Shown: piece after piece, positions 51,296-59,076 of the stretch
How positions within the stretch are numbered: the stretch's first letter is position 1
Layout of the letters: each line of letters opens with the position of its first letter
DNA from: Bacillota bacterium
GTDB taxonomy: Bacteria; Bacillota; Clostridia; Lachnospirales; Lachnospiraceae
Length of the DNA stretch: 64,000 nucleotides
Assembly (NCBI GenBank): GCA_023436225.1
Contig: JAEZKA010000084.1
Coordinates: 1-64,000, forward strand
Direction of reading: 5' to 3'
The notes under the pieces: model-generated
Database searches by the model: none
The model's input: the letters and a program-made list of their open reading frames with translations, nothing else
What the model was told of the DNA's origin: nothing
Position numbers and translations under genes: made by a program

Positions 51296-52459
51296 ATGAA
51301 AAAAGAATTGCTTCAGAAGTTTGAAGAGGTTTTTGGTAAGGAAGGTGAATATCAGGTATATTTTGCACCAGGCAGAGTGAATCTGATCGGTGAACATACC
51401 GATTATAACGGAGGGCATGTGTTTCCCTGTGCGCTAACCATCGGTACCTACGCAGTGGCAAGAAAGAGAAGCGATGACAGATTACGGTTCTGCTCTCTGA
51501 ATTTCAAGGATCTTGGTATCATTGAGAGCTCCATTCACAATCTGGAAATGAAGTTGGAAGATAATTGGGCAAATTATCCCAAAGGTGTCATCTGGGCTTT
51601 GCAGAAGAAGGGCTATCCGATTGTCGGTGGTATGGATGTATTATATTTTGGTAATATCCCGAATGCCTCCGGTTTATCCTCCTCCGCTTCCTTGGAAGTA
51701 TTGACTGGCTTTATCTTAAAGAATTTATTCCAATTAGAAATAACAAATACCGAGCTTGCGCTAATCAGCCAATACTCTGAAAATAATTTTAACGGTGTTA
51801 ACTGCGGAATCATGGATCAATTTGCGGTGGCGATGGGTAAAAAGAACCATGCTATTTTCCTTGATACGGCAGACCTGTCTTACGAATATGCCCCCCTGGA
51901 GCTTGGTGATGCCAAGATAGTTATCATGAATACCAATAAGAAACGTGGTCTTGGAGATTCTAAGTATAATGAGAGAAGAAGCGAGTGCGAGGCTGCTCTT
52001 CGTGATCTGCAGAAGGTACTTCCGGTAACAGCACTTGGCGAGCTGACAGAAGAGCAGTACGAGGAATATAAAGAGGATATTAAGGATCCGATTCAGAGAA
52101 AGCGTGCAAAGCATGCGGTTTATGAGAATCAGAGGACCATCAAGGCGGTGGAGGCTTTAAAGAAGAATGACCTGACACTCTTTGGACAGCTGATGATTGC
52201 ATCCCATGATTCTCTCAGGGATGATTATGAGGTTACCGGCCTAGAGCTTGATACCATCGTGGATGCTGCATTAAAACAAGAGGGTGTCATCGGCGCAAGA
52301 ATGACCGGGGCAGGTTTTGGCGGCTGTGCAGTAAGTATCGTAAAGGAAGCTGCAGTGGAAGCATTTATAAAGAATGTAGGTAAGGAATATAGTGAGAAAA
52401 TCGGTTACCTGGCAGCATTTTATGTAGTTGAAGTGGGCGATGGTCCTATAATATTATAA
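51296..52459 (+). CDS. galK: Galactokinase
   Basis: The 387-residue GHMP kinase has the family signature GRVNLIGEHTDYNGG, the ATP loop GLSSSASLEV and the C-terminal motif MTGAGFGGCAVS. It phosphorylates alpha-D-galactose at C1, the first step of the Leloir pathway. AAAGGAG precedes the ATG. galE follows after 37 bp and then galT, so the three form a galactose unit. Confidence 0.97.
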   Translation: MKKELLQKFEEVFGKEGEYQVYFAPGRVNLIGEHTDYNGGHVFPCALTIGTYAVARKRSDDRLRFCSLNFKDLGIIESSIHNLEMKLEDNWANYPKGVIWALQKKGYPIVGGMDVLYFGNIPNASGLSSSASLEVLTGFILKNLFQLEITNTELALISQYSENNFNGVNCGIMDQFAVAMGKKNHAIFLDTADLSYEYAPLELGDAKIVIMNTNKKRGLGDSKYNERRSECEAALRDLQKVLPVTALGELTEEQYEEYKEDIKDPIQRKRAKHAVYENQRTIKAVEALKKNDLTLFGQLMIASHDSLRDDYEVTGLELDTIVDAALKQEGVIGARMTGAGFGGCAVSIVKEAAVEAFIKNVGKEYSEKIGYLAAFYVVEVGDGPIIL

Positions 52460-52496
52460 GAGATTGACTTGTTCAAATTGAAAAGGAGGTTTTACT

Positions 52497-53483
52497 ATGA
52501 CGATTTTGGTACTTGGCGGTGCAGGCTACATTGGCTCCCATACTGCTTATGAATTGATTGACCGTGGCGATGAGGTTGTCATCGTGGATAATCTTGAGAC
52601 AGGATATATTCGTGCCGTACATCCGAAGGCGCGCTTCTACCAGGGAGATATTCGTAATCGCGAGTTCATCGACAGCGTTTTTGAGAAGGAGAAGATTGAT
52701 GCTGTAATCCACTTTGCGGCGAATTCATTGGTGGGTGAGAGCATGGTGAATCCTCTAAAATACTATGATAATAATTTATGTGGAACCAAGGTTCTTTTAG
52801 AATCCATGGTAGCACATAAGATTGACAAGATCGTATTTTCCTCTACGGCGGCGACCTATGGTGAACCCGAGAGAGTTCCAATTCTGGAGACAGATCGTAC
52901 GATGCCGACCAATACTTATGGTGAAACAAAGCTTTCTATGGAGAAGATGTTCCACTGGACCTCGGTTGCTCATGAGCTTAGCTATGTCTCCCTTCGTTAT
53001 TTTAATGCTTGTGGGGCTCATAAGAGCGGAACCATCGGTGAGGCACATGATCCGGAATCCCATCTAATTCCACTCATTCTACAAGTGGCCAACGGACAAC
53101 GGTCATCCATCAGTATCTTTGGAGAGGATTATGACACCAAGGATGGTACTTGTGTAAGGGATTATATCCATGTGACGGATCTGGCTCAGGCTCATATCCT
53201 GGCAGTGGAGTATCTGATGCAAGGTAAGGAGAGTAATATCTTCAACCTGGGCAACGGGGTAGGCTTTACTGTGAAGGAGGTTATCGAAGCAGCAAGAAAG
53301 GTAACCGGTCATCCTATTAAGGCCGAGACGGTTCCCAGACGTGCCGGTGATCCTGCAAAGCTGATCGCCTCCAGCGAAAAGGCAAGGACGATTCTTGGAT
53401 GGAAGCCGCAGCATGCGGATCTCGAGGAGATTATCTCCTCTGCCTGGAACTGGCATAAGAATCACCCTATGGGTTATAAATAA
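52497..53483 (+). CDS. galE: UDP-glucose 4-epimerase
   Basis: The 328-residue extended short-chain dehydrogenase has GGAGYIGSHTAYEL for NAD+, the catalytic Ser in FSSTAATYG and YxxxK in TYGETKLSME. It interconverts UDP-galactose and UDP-glucose. AAGGAGG precedes the ATG. It lies between galK and galT, and a terminator follows it before galT. Confidence 0.97.
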   Translation: MTILVLGGAGYIGSHTAYELIDRGDEVVIVDNLETGYIRAVHPKARFYQGDIRNREFIDSVFEKEKIDAVIHFAANSLVGESMVNPLKYYDNNLCGTKVLLESMVAHKIDKIVFSSTAATYGEPERVPILETDRTMPTNTYGETKLSMEKMFHWTSVAHELSYVSLRYFNACGAHKSGTIGEAHDPESHLIPLILQVANGQRSSISIFGEDYDTKDGTCVRDYIHVTDLAQAHILAVEYLMQGKESNIFNLGNGVGFTVKEVIEAARKVTGHPIKAETVPRRAGDPAKLIASSEKARTILGWKPQHADLEEIISSAWNWHKNHPMGYK

Positions 53484-53511
53484 TAAATTGAAAAACAGTT
53501 CTCACACTTCC

Positions 53512-53565
53512 AAGTTTGTGCCAAGGAAATCAAAGTGTAAAAGACACACTTGGCACAAACTTTTT
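53512..53565 (+). terminator. Terminator between galE and galT (dispersed repeat copy)
   Basis: AAGTTTGTGCCAAG (53512-53525) pairs perfectly with CTTGGCACAAACTT (53549-53562), with an inner AAGTGT/ACAC stem and five T. It lies inside the gal cluster, so galT expression depends on readthrough or its own promoter. A diverged copy of this sequence lies at 25273. Confidence 0.85.
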
Positions 53566-53602
53566 ATGGGGTAGGCCTTTGTTTGAATGAAAGGGATTAC
53601 AT

Positions 53603-55099
53603 ATGATTTATGAGCAAATTGCAAAGCTGGTTCTTTACGCAGAAAGAGCCGGACTGATAGAAAAAGAAGATAGAGTCTATGCGGTGAATCGCCTGCTGGA
53701 ATTGTTTGATCTGGAGGATTATCCGGAATGTGAGGTTAATCAGGAACAGCTTGATCTGGAATCGATATTGAACAATATGCTGGATTATGCCTATGAGAAG
53801 GGTGTTATGAAGGAGAACGGGATTGTATACCGTGATTTATTTGATACGAAGATCATGGGATTATTAACGCCTCCTCCCAGTGTAGTTACAAAGCATTTCG
53901 GGGAGCTATACCTGGAATCACCCAGGAAGGCAACGGACTATTATTATCGTTTCAGTCAGGATAGCGACTATATCCGCAGATACCGTATTGTAAAGGATAT
54001 CAAATGGAATACCCAGTCGCAATACGGCAATTTGGATATCACCATCAACCTGTCAAAGCCGGAGAAGGATCCTAAGGCAATTGCAGCAGCTAAGAATGCG
54101 AAGCACAGCGGTTATCCGAAGTGCCTGCTGTGTGCGGAAAATGTGGGTTATGCCGGAAGAGTAGACCATCCGGCGAGACAGAACCACAGAGTAATACCGA
54201 TCACCATTAATGATCAGGATTGGGGCTTTCAATATTCACCCTATGTATACTATAACGAGCATTGTATTATATTCAACATGGAACATACACCAATGCAGAT
54301 AGACCGGTCGGCCTTCCGTAAGCTTTTAGATTTTGTAAAGCAGTTTCCTCATTATTTTGTTGGCTCCAATGCAGACCTTCCGATCGTAGGAGGCTCTATT
54401 TTGAGCCATGATCACTTCCAGGGAGGTAATTACGAGTTCGCTATGGCGAAGGCTCCCATTGAAAGAACCTTTTCCATAAAGGAATTTGAAGAGATAGAGG
54501 CGGGAGTGGTCCACTGGCCGATGTCAGTAATTCGTCTTCGAAGCAAGAAGGATGATCGCTTGGTAGAATTGTCGGATCATATACTTAGGAAATGGCGCGG
54601 ATACACCGATGAAGAAGCTATGATCTATGCATATACAGAATACGAGCCACACAATACAATTACGCCGATTGCGCGTAAACGTGGTGAGTTTTATGAGATG
54701 GATCTGGTGCTCCGGAATAATCTGACGACAGAGGAGCATCCTTTGGGATTGTATCATCCTCATGAGGAGCTGCATCATATTAAGAGGGAGAACATCGGAC
54801 TCATTGAGGTAATGGGACTTGCAATCCTTCCGGCCAGACTGAAGGAGGAGATGAGCCTGCTTAAGGAGTTTATTCTTACGGGTAGGAACATCCGGTCAAA
54901 CGAAAAGATAGAAAAGCATGCGAACTGGGTAAAGGAATTTTTACCGGGACATTCAGAGATCAACGAGGAAAATATCGATAATATTTTGAAGGAGGAGATC
55001 GGGAAGGTGTTCTGTAAGGTTCTGGAGCACGCAGGAGTATATAAGAGAACGCCGGAGGGGCAGGCAGCCTTTGACCGATTCCTTGCTGTATTATCTTAG
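53603..55099 (+). CDS. galT: UDP-glucose--hexose-1-phosphate uridylyltransferase, class II
   Basis: The 498-residue protein is the long, Firmicutes-type GalT. Typical segments are PPSVVTKHFGELYLESP, KCLLCAENVGYAGR, NHRVIPI and GGSILSHDHFQGG. It swaps UMP between UDP-glucose and galactose-1-phosphate. AAAGGGA precedes the ATG. It is the third gal gene but separated from galE by an intrinsic terminator. Confidence 0.96.
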   Translation: MIYEQIAKLVLYAERAGLIEKEDRVYAVNRLLELFDLEDYPECEVNQEQLDLESILNNMLDYAYEKGVMKENGIVYRDLFDTKIMGLLTPPPSVVTKHFGELYLESPRKATDYYYRFSQDSDYIRRYRIVKDIKWNTQSQYGNLDITINLSKPEKDPKAIAAAKNAKHSGYPKCLLCAENVGYAGRVDHPARQNHRVIPITINDQDWGFQYSPYVYYNEHCIIFNMEHTPMQIDRSAFRKLLDFVKQFPHYFVGSNADLPIVGGSILSHDHFQGGNYEFAMAKAPIERTFSIKEFEEIEAGVVHWPMSVIRLRSKKDDRLVELSDHILRKWRGYTDEEAMIYAYTEYEPHNTITPIARKRGEFYEMDLVLRNNLTTEEHPLGLYHPHEELHHIKRENIGLIEVMGLAILPARLKEEMSLLKEFILTGRNIRSNEKIEKHANWVKEFLPGHSEINEENIDNILKEEIGKVFCKVLEHAGVYKRTPEGQAAFDRFLAVLS

Positions 55100-55463
55100 T
55101 TATACCAATAGTAGAGGATAACAACTGCTTCAAAGCCAATTACAAGGGTTAGCTATGTAGGCACTTATGATTAAGTATTAGACAAGGGATGTTACAGGTA
55201 ACAAGGACTTATGTCTGTAGTAAGACAAGAAGATCTGTTACTTGGATACATCCCTTCAATTATTATGTGTTACCTAGGTTGTTTGTACGGATAGATAAGT
55301 TATATTGATCCAATGCAGACGTATAAGAACCTGCAGGTTCGATACTATTAATTTTATACTGGATTATTATTTAAGCTTGTATTATACTATTTGGAACAAG
55401 CCTCTGAGAAGAGAAGAGTAATAGAGATCTTAGACAGAGAAGACTAATAAAGGAAGGTTTTTT
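55100..55463 (+). other. Intergenic region with a three-tier inverted repeat
   Basis: The 364-bp gap between galT and aroK contains a nested hairpin at 55184-55256. AAGGGATGT pairs ACATCCCTT, then CAGGTAACA pairs TGTTACTTG with one mismatch, then TGTCT pairs AGACA. No T-run follows. It may be a structured RNA or a weak terminator. Downstream DNA is AT-rich and should hold the aroK promoter. Confidence 0.45.
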
Positions 55464-55967
55464 ATGAATAATATAATTCTGATCGGCATGCCGGGAGCGG
55501 GGAAAAGCACAGTTGGCGTAATTCTGGCTAAGGTAATGGGATATCATTTTATAGATTCTGATTTGTTGATACAAGATAGTGAGAAATGCTTATTAAAAGA
55601 TATTATTGAACGTGATGGCCTGGAGGGCTTAATTGCCATAGAGGAGCAGGTTAACTGCAGTATTGAGACAGAGAACGCAGTAATTGCTACCGGCGGAAGT
55701 GTAATATATGGTGAGAAGGCAATGGAGCACCTTCGGAGTATCGGTACAGTTATATATATCCAGCTAAGCTATCGTACCATCAGCAAACGGCTGGGCAATA
55801 TCAAACAGCGTGGGGTCGTATTTCGAGAGGGGCAATCCCTTCAGTCCTTATACGAGGAGCGTTGCCCCCTGTATGAGAAATATGCACATTTCACCATAGA
55901 TGCCGAAGAGCTTGACATGGAGGAACTGATGTCAAGGATTAAGGACACCGTAAGCACTTACCAATGA
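55464..55967 (+). CDS. aroK: Shikimate kinase
   Basis: The 167-residue P-loop kinase has GMPGAGKSTVG, the shikimate-binding DSD at residue 32 and the glycine motif TGGSV. It phosphorylates shikimate in aromatic amino acid synthesis. AAGGAAGG precedes the ATG. Its end overlaps the convergent msrC gene by 10 bp. The lid and C-terminal part are less typical, so another small-molecule kinase of the family is possible. Confidence 0.85.
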   Translation: MNNIILIGMPGAGKSTVGVILAKVMGYHFIDSDLLIQDSEKCLLKDIIERDGLEGLIAIEEQVNCSIETENAVIATGGSVIYGEKAMEHLRSIGTVIYIQLSYRTISKRLGNIKQRGVVFREGQSLQSLYEERCPLYEKYAHFTIDAEELDMEELMSRIKDTVSTYQ

Positions 55968-56446
55968 CAGCCCTTCTGTAATACTGCCGCAAAGGCTTCC
56001 AGCCCCACTTTGTCCTCTTCATCGAAGCGTTCAAGTAAGGGGCTGTCTATGTCTAATACACCTACGATAGTAGCTCCGTTTCTTAATGGAATAACAATTT
56101 CAGAATTAGAAGCACTATCACAGGCAATATGACCGGGAAAGGCGTGAACATCCTTAACCAGCTGGGTCTTATTTTGTGCAACTGCATTACCACATACTCC
56201 CCTGCCAATCGGGATATGGATACAGGCAGGCTTACCCTGAAAGGGTCCCAAAAGCAGTTCATTTCCATTCATCAGATAGAAGCCAACCCAATTGATATCC
56301 TTTAGAGCACCGTTAAGCAGTGCAGAGGCATTGCTTAGGTTTGGGATTACATTGGGCTCACCCTCCAGTAGTGCTTTCAGTTGTTCTATCAAAAGTATGT
56401 AAAGTTCAGACTTGTTCTCGGGGTACATGGAACTCATTTCTTGCAT
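55958..56446 (-). CDS. msrC: Free methionine-(R)-sulfoxide reductase (GAF domain)
   Basis: The 162-residue GAF protein shows the fRMsr pattern: INWVGFYLMN, LGPFQGKPACIHIPIG, GVCGNA and DVHAFPGHIACDSASNSEI with the catalytic cysteines. It reduces free methionine sulfoxide and protects against oxidation. AAGGAG supports the ATG at 56446 over an upstream TTG at 56464. It is the last of three minus-strand genes (MBL protein, DUF3006, msrC) spaced by 13-20 bp, so an operon is likely. Confidence 0.92.
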   Translation of the reverse strand: MQEMSSMYPENKSELYILLIEQLKALLEGEPNVIPNLSNASALLNGALKDINWVGFYLMNGNELLLGPFQGKPACIHIPIGRGVCGNAVAQNKTQLVKDVHAFPGHIACDSASNSEIVIPLRNGATIVGVLDIDSPLLERFDEEDKVGLEAFAAVLQKGCHW

Positions 56447-56466
56447 TATCTTGCTCCTTGTCAAAG

Positions 56467-56685
56467 TTATTCGAATAGTCGATTCATTTTATCTCGTAAT
56501 TTTTTCTCTTTTATTGTTTTTGCTTCGATATCCTTTTGATACATATCATCCGCATCCTGTAAAAGGCAATCGCCCTCCCTGCAATCCAGTGGAAGCTTGT
56601 ACTTAGGAATTGAGATATAGGATTTGTCCTCCATCTCACATACCGCATAATTGCCTTCAAAACGGTCGATGATAAACTTCTTCAT
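56467..56685 (-). CDS. DUF3006 family small protein
   Basis: The 72-residue protein starts MKKFIIDRFEGNYAVCEMED, a short beta-barrel pattern known as DUF3006. These often sit next to ComEC-like metallo-beta-lactamase proteins, as here (13 bp after the upstream gene). The function is unknown. A GGAGG site lies ahead of the ATG. Confidence 0.88.
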   Translation of the reverse strand: MKKFIIDRFEGNYAVCEMEDKSYISIPKYKLPLDCREGDCLLQDADDMYQKDIEAKTIKEKKLRDKMNRLFE

Positions 56686-56698
56686 AAGGAAACCTCCC

Positions 56699-57622
56699 TT
56701 ACTTTCGTTGTTCTAAGTCTTGCTCTGTAATTGTGTAATCCTTCGTATTTACGGAAATGGTCTGCCCATTGGTGGTAAATACTACAGTGCCTTGTTCGTC
56801 TGTCCGATATAGCTTAATGTCATGGTCAATAAGTGCTTGTAGGGTGCTGGCATGAGGATGTCCATATTCATTGTCCTTACCCACACATACGATTGAATAG
56901 GAAGGGTCTACTGCTTCCAAAAAATTCTTACTGCTGCTATAAGCAGAACCATGGTGACTTAGCTTCAGAACATCAGCTGAGATATCTATCCCAGTTTTTA
57001 TCATTTCATCTTCGCTCAGCTTCTCTGCATCACCTGCCAATAGAAAGGTGGTATCGCCGAAAGAAAGCTTAATGGCGATACTATAATTATTAATCTCATC
57101 ATAATCTGATAAAGTCGGTGCCAGAATGGTGAAATTGGCCGAACCAAGATTGTGCTGGCTTCCAACCTCGGGAGCTGTGATGCTCAGATTATGCCGCTCC
57201 AATGCATCCAGTACCTCTTCAAAGGTCTTGGTGGTATGTGTGACATTAGGCAGCAGAACCTTTTCTACCTCAAAGGAATCAAGAATGGTATCCAAACCAC
57301 CGATATGATCACTGTGGGGATGGGTACCAATAACATAATCCAGCTTTGTAATTTGCTGTTTAATCAGATATTCCTTAACGATGGTGCCTTTATTATTCTC
57401 GCCTGCATCAATCAGCATCGTAGAATTTCCTGCTTCCACTAGGATGGCATCACCCTGCCCGACATCAATAAAGTGTACCTCCATAATATCGGTTGGTTTT
57501 AAGGTGTTTTTAGAGGCTTCCTTCTCAGATTCAGATATGAATTGATTAATTAATATGGAGAGCATGGCAAGAAGCATAATACTGATGATTCGGACCAGAA
57601 TTTGCTTCGCTTTTCTTCTCAT
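56699..57622 (-). CDS. ComEC/Rec2-like metallo-beta-lactamase-fold hydrolase, membrane anchored
   Basis: The 307-residue protein has one N-terminal membrane anchor (ILVRIISIMLLAMLSILIN) and an extracellular metallo-beta-lactamase domain with HFIDVGQGDAILVE, THPHSDHIGGLD, LLAGDAE and LSHHGSAYSS. It resembles the nuclease-like C-terminal domain of ComEC and may degrade nucleic acid outside the cell. The ATG at 57622 has AAGGAG upstream. An earlier ATG at 57643 is ruled out because it abuts the -10 box. Confidence 0.88.
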   Translation of the reverse strand: MRRKAKQILVRIISIMLLAMLSILINQFISESEKEASKNTLKPTDIMEVHFIDVGQGDAILVEAGNSTMLIDAGENNKGTIVKEYLIKQQITKLDYVIGTHPHSDHIGGLDTILDSFEVEKVLLPNVTHTTKTFEEVLDALERHNLSITAPEVGSQHNLGSANFTILAPTLSDYDEINNYSIAIKLSFGDTTFLLAGDAEKLSEDEMIKTGIDISADVLKLSHHGSAYSSSKNFLEAVDPSYSIVCVGKDNEYGHPHASTLQALIDHDIKLYRTDEQGTVVFTTNGQTISVNTKDYTITEQDLEQRK

Positions 57623-57643
57623 ATTCTTAATCTCCTTACTCAT

Positions 57644-57672
57644 ATTATAGCGGAAGAAGAGGGATATTACAA
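57644..57672 (-). promoter_or_regulatory. Promoter of the MBL-DUF3006-msrC operon
   Basis: On the minus strand, -35 TTGTAA (57672-57667) and a perfect -10 TATAAT (57649-57644) are 17 bp apart. Transcription should begin near 57637. Confidence 0.8.
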
Positions 57673-57795
57673 TGTATATATATTACTAAAAACTTGAAAT
57701 AAGTACCTATATATCCTTTTAAAAAATATGTATTTAGGATATAATCGAGAAAAGAAAAACATAAGGATGATTGAAAAATCAAAAATTTTTAATCA

Positions 57796-57850
57796 GCAAT
57801 TTGTGCTGCCTGCGCAACCTAGTGTGCGGCACACACCAGACGCAAACTGC
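57796..57850 (+). repeat. Imperfect hairpin element upstream of thpR
   Basis: GCAATTTGTG (57796-57805) pairs with CGCAAACTGC (57841-57850) at nine of ten positions, and an inner GTGTGC/GCACAC stem is present. It resembles in layout the elements at 49522 and 53505, all upstream of plus-strand genes. Confidence 0.4.
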
Positions 57851-57911
57851 TTCAAAAGGGTAGGCAGTTTGGCTGATGTGTTGGAACAAACATAGGGATT
57901 AAGGAGAGCTT

Positions 57912-58457
57912 ATGAGATTGTTTATTGCAATACTATTTGACCAGGAGATAAAAACGTCATTATATGAAACGGTAGAGAAGCTGAAGCAATCAGCAATGGG
58001 AGGAAACTTCACAGAGCTGGAGAAGCTTCATCTTACCGTGAACTTCATCGGTGAGACGAAGCGACTTGAGGAGGTTAAGTATGCGATGCGTACGGCGGTA
58101 GAAGCATCAAAGGCAGAAGGTTTTCCCTTAAGGCTTCAAGGCTTTGGTCGCTTTAAACGGATGGAGGGAGATATTTACTGGGTAGGAGTAGAGCAAAATG
58201 ACGTTTTATGGCGACTGCAGAAAGAGTTGGTTAAGAAACTCAAGGAAGCAGGTTTTTACGAAATCGATGATAGGGATTATAAACCACATCTAACTCTGGG
58301 ACGCAAAGTTAGAGTCGGGCAGGCATTTGATAGTAAGGCTTTTGAGGCTGGGATTAGGCCGTTACAAGTGAAGGTAGAGAAAATTAGTTTAATGAAATCG
58401 GAACGGATAGAAGGTAGATTGACTTATACAGAGATATATCAGGTAGGATTAAAATAA
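57912..58457 (+). CDS. thpR: RNA 2',3'-cyclic phosphodiesterase
   Basis: The 181-residue 2H phosphoesterase has its two H-x-T motifs in LHLTVNFIGE and PHLTLGRKV. It starts MRLFIAILFDQEIK as usual for ThpR (LigT). The family opens 2',3'-cyclic phosphates in RNA; the cellular role is unclear. AAGGAGA precedes the ATG. yaiI follows 22 bp later, probably on one transcript. Confidence 0.92.
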   Translation: MRLFIAILFDQEIKTSLYETVEKLKQSAMGGNFTELEKLHLTVNFIGETKRLEEVKYAMRTAVEASKAEGFPLRLQGFGRFKRMEGDIYWVGVEQNDVLWRLQKELVKKLKEAGFYEIDDRDYKPHLTLGRKVRVGQAFDSKAFEAGIRPLQVKVEKISLMKSERIEGRLTYTEIYQVGLK

Positions 58458-58479
58458 AACGGAAAATGGAGACAGTCGA

Positions 58480-58914
58480 ATGAAAATACTAGTGGATGCG
58501 GATGCGTGTCCTGTTAAGGAAATCATTGAGAGAGTTGCGAAAGAATATGGTCTGCCAGTTATGATGCTGACGGATACCAGTCATATTCTTAATTCAACGT
58601 ACAGTGAGGTTGTTCTGGTAAGTAAGGCTCCGGATGCAGTGGATTTCGCACTAATTAACAGAACCACAAGGGGTGATATTGTGGTAACTCAGGATTACGG
58701 TGTGGCGGCCATGGCCTTGGGTAAGGGTGCCTATGCAATCCATCCGAATGGTAAAATATATACGGACAGTAATATCGAGGTGTTGCTGATGGAGCGAGAT
58801 ATCGCTAAGAAATGCCGGAGAGATGGAGCGCGTATCAAGGGGCACGCCAAAAAGCGCACGAATGCAGATGACGACCATTTTACCCAAGCGTTCATCAGTC
58901 TGTGTGAAAAATAG
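58480..58914 (+). CDS. YaiI/YqxD family protein (DUF188)
   Basis: The 144-residue protein begins MKILVDADACPVKEIIERVA and has VVTQDYGVAAMALGKGA and a tail NADDDHF, all typical of YaiI/YqxD. The fold is PIN-like with conserved Asp residues, so nuclease activity is suspected but not established. It follows thpR by 22 bp. Its stop codon overlaps the candidate LexA box of uvrB. Confidence 0.92.
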   Translation: MKILVDADACPVKEIIERVAKEYGLPVMMLTDTSHILNSTYSEVVLVSKAPDAVDFALINRTTRGDIVVTQDYGVAAMALGKGAYAIHPNGKIYTDSNIEVLLMERDIAKKCRRDGARIKGHAKKRTNADDDHFTQAFISLCEK

Positions 58915-58925
58915 AACAAACATTC
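58914..58925. promoter_or_regulatory. Candidate LexA (SOS) box of uvrBA
   Basis: GAACAAACATTC agrees with the Gram-positive LexA core GAACNNNNGTTC at seven of eight positions. It is 9 bp upstream of the uvrB -35 box, where SOS control is common. Confidence 0.45.
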
Positions 58926-58934
58926 GAAAATGTA

Positions 58935-58963
58935 TTGATTTTACATTCTTGCTATGATAAAAT
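58935..58963 (+). promoter_or_regulatory. Promoter of uvrB-uvrA
   Basis: TTGATT (58935-58940) and TAAAAT (58958-58963) are 17 bp apart. The gene starts at 59077, leaving a leader of about 105 nt. Confidence 0.6.
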
Positions 58964-59076
58964 GAGCTAGTATCTATTGTGTGTGCCTGTATACCTAAGT
59001 GTGCCAATAGCACCCGGAGTGAATAATTTCAAGGGAAGGGCATGATATGTTAATCCCGTATGGAGGTAAGTGAAGT

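Noticed and set aside
57623..57643. Upstream ATG at 57643 as the start of the MBL protein
   Set aside because: The TATAAT box ends at 57644, so transcription begins after this ATG.
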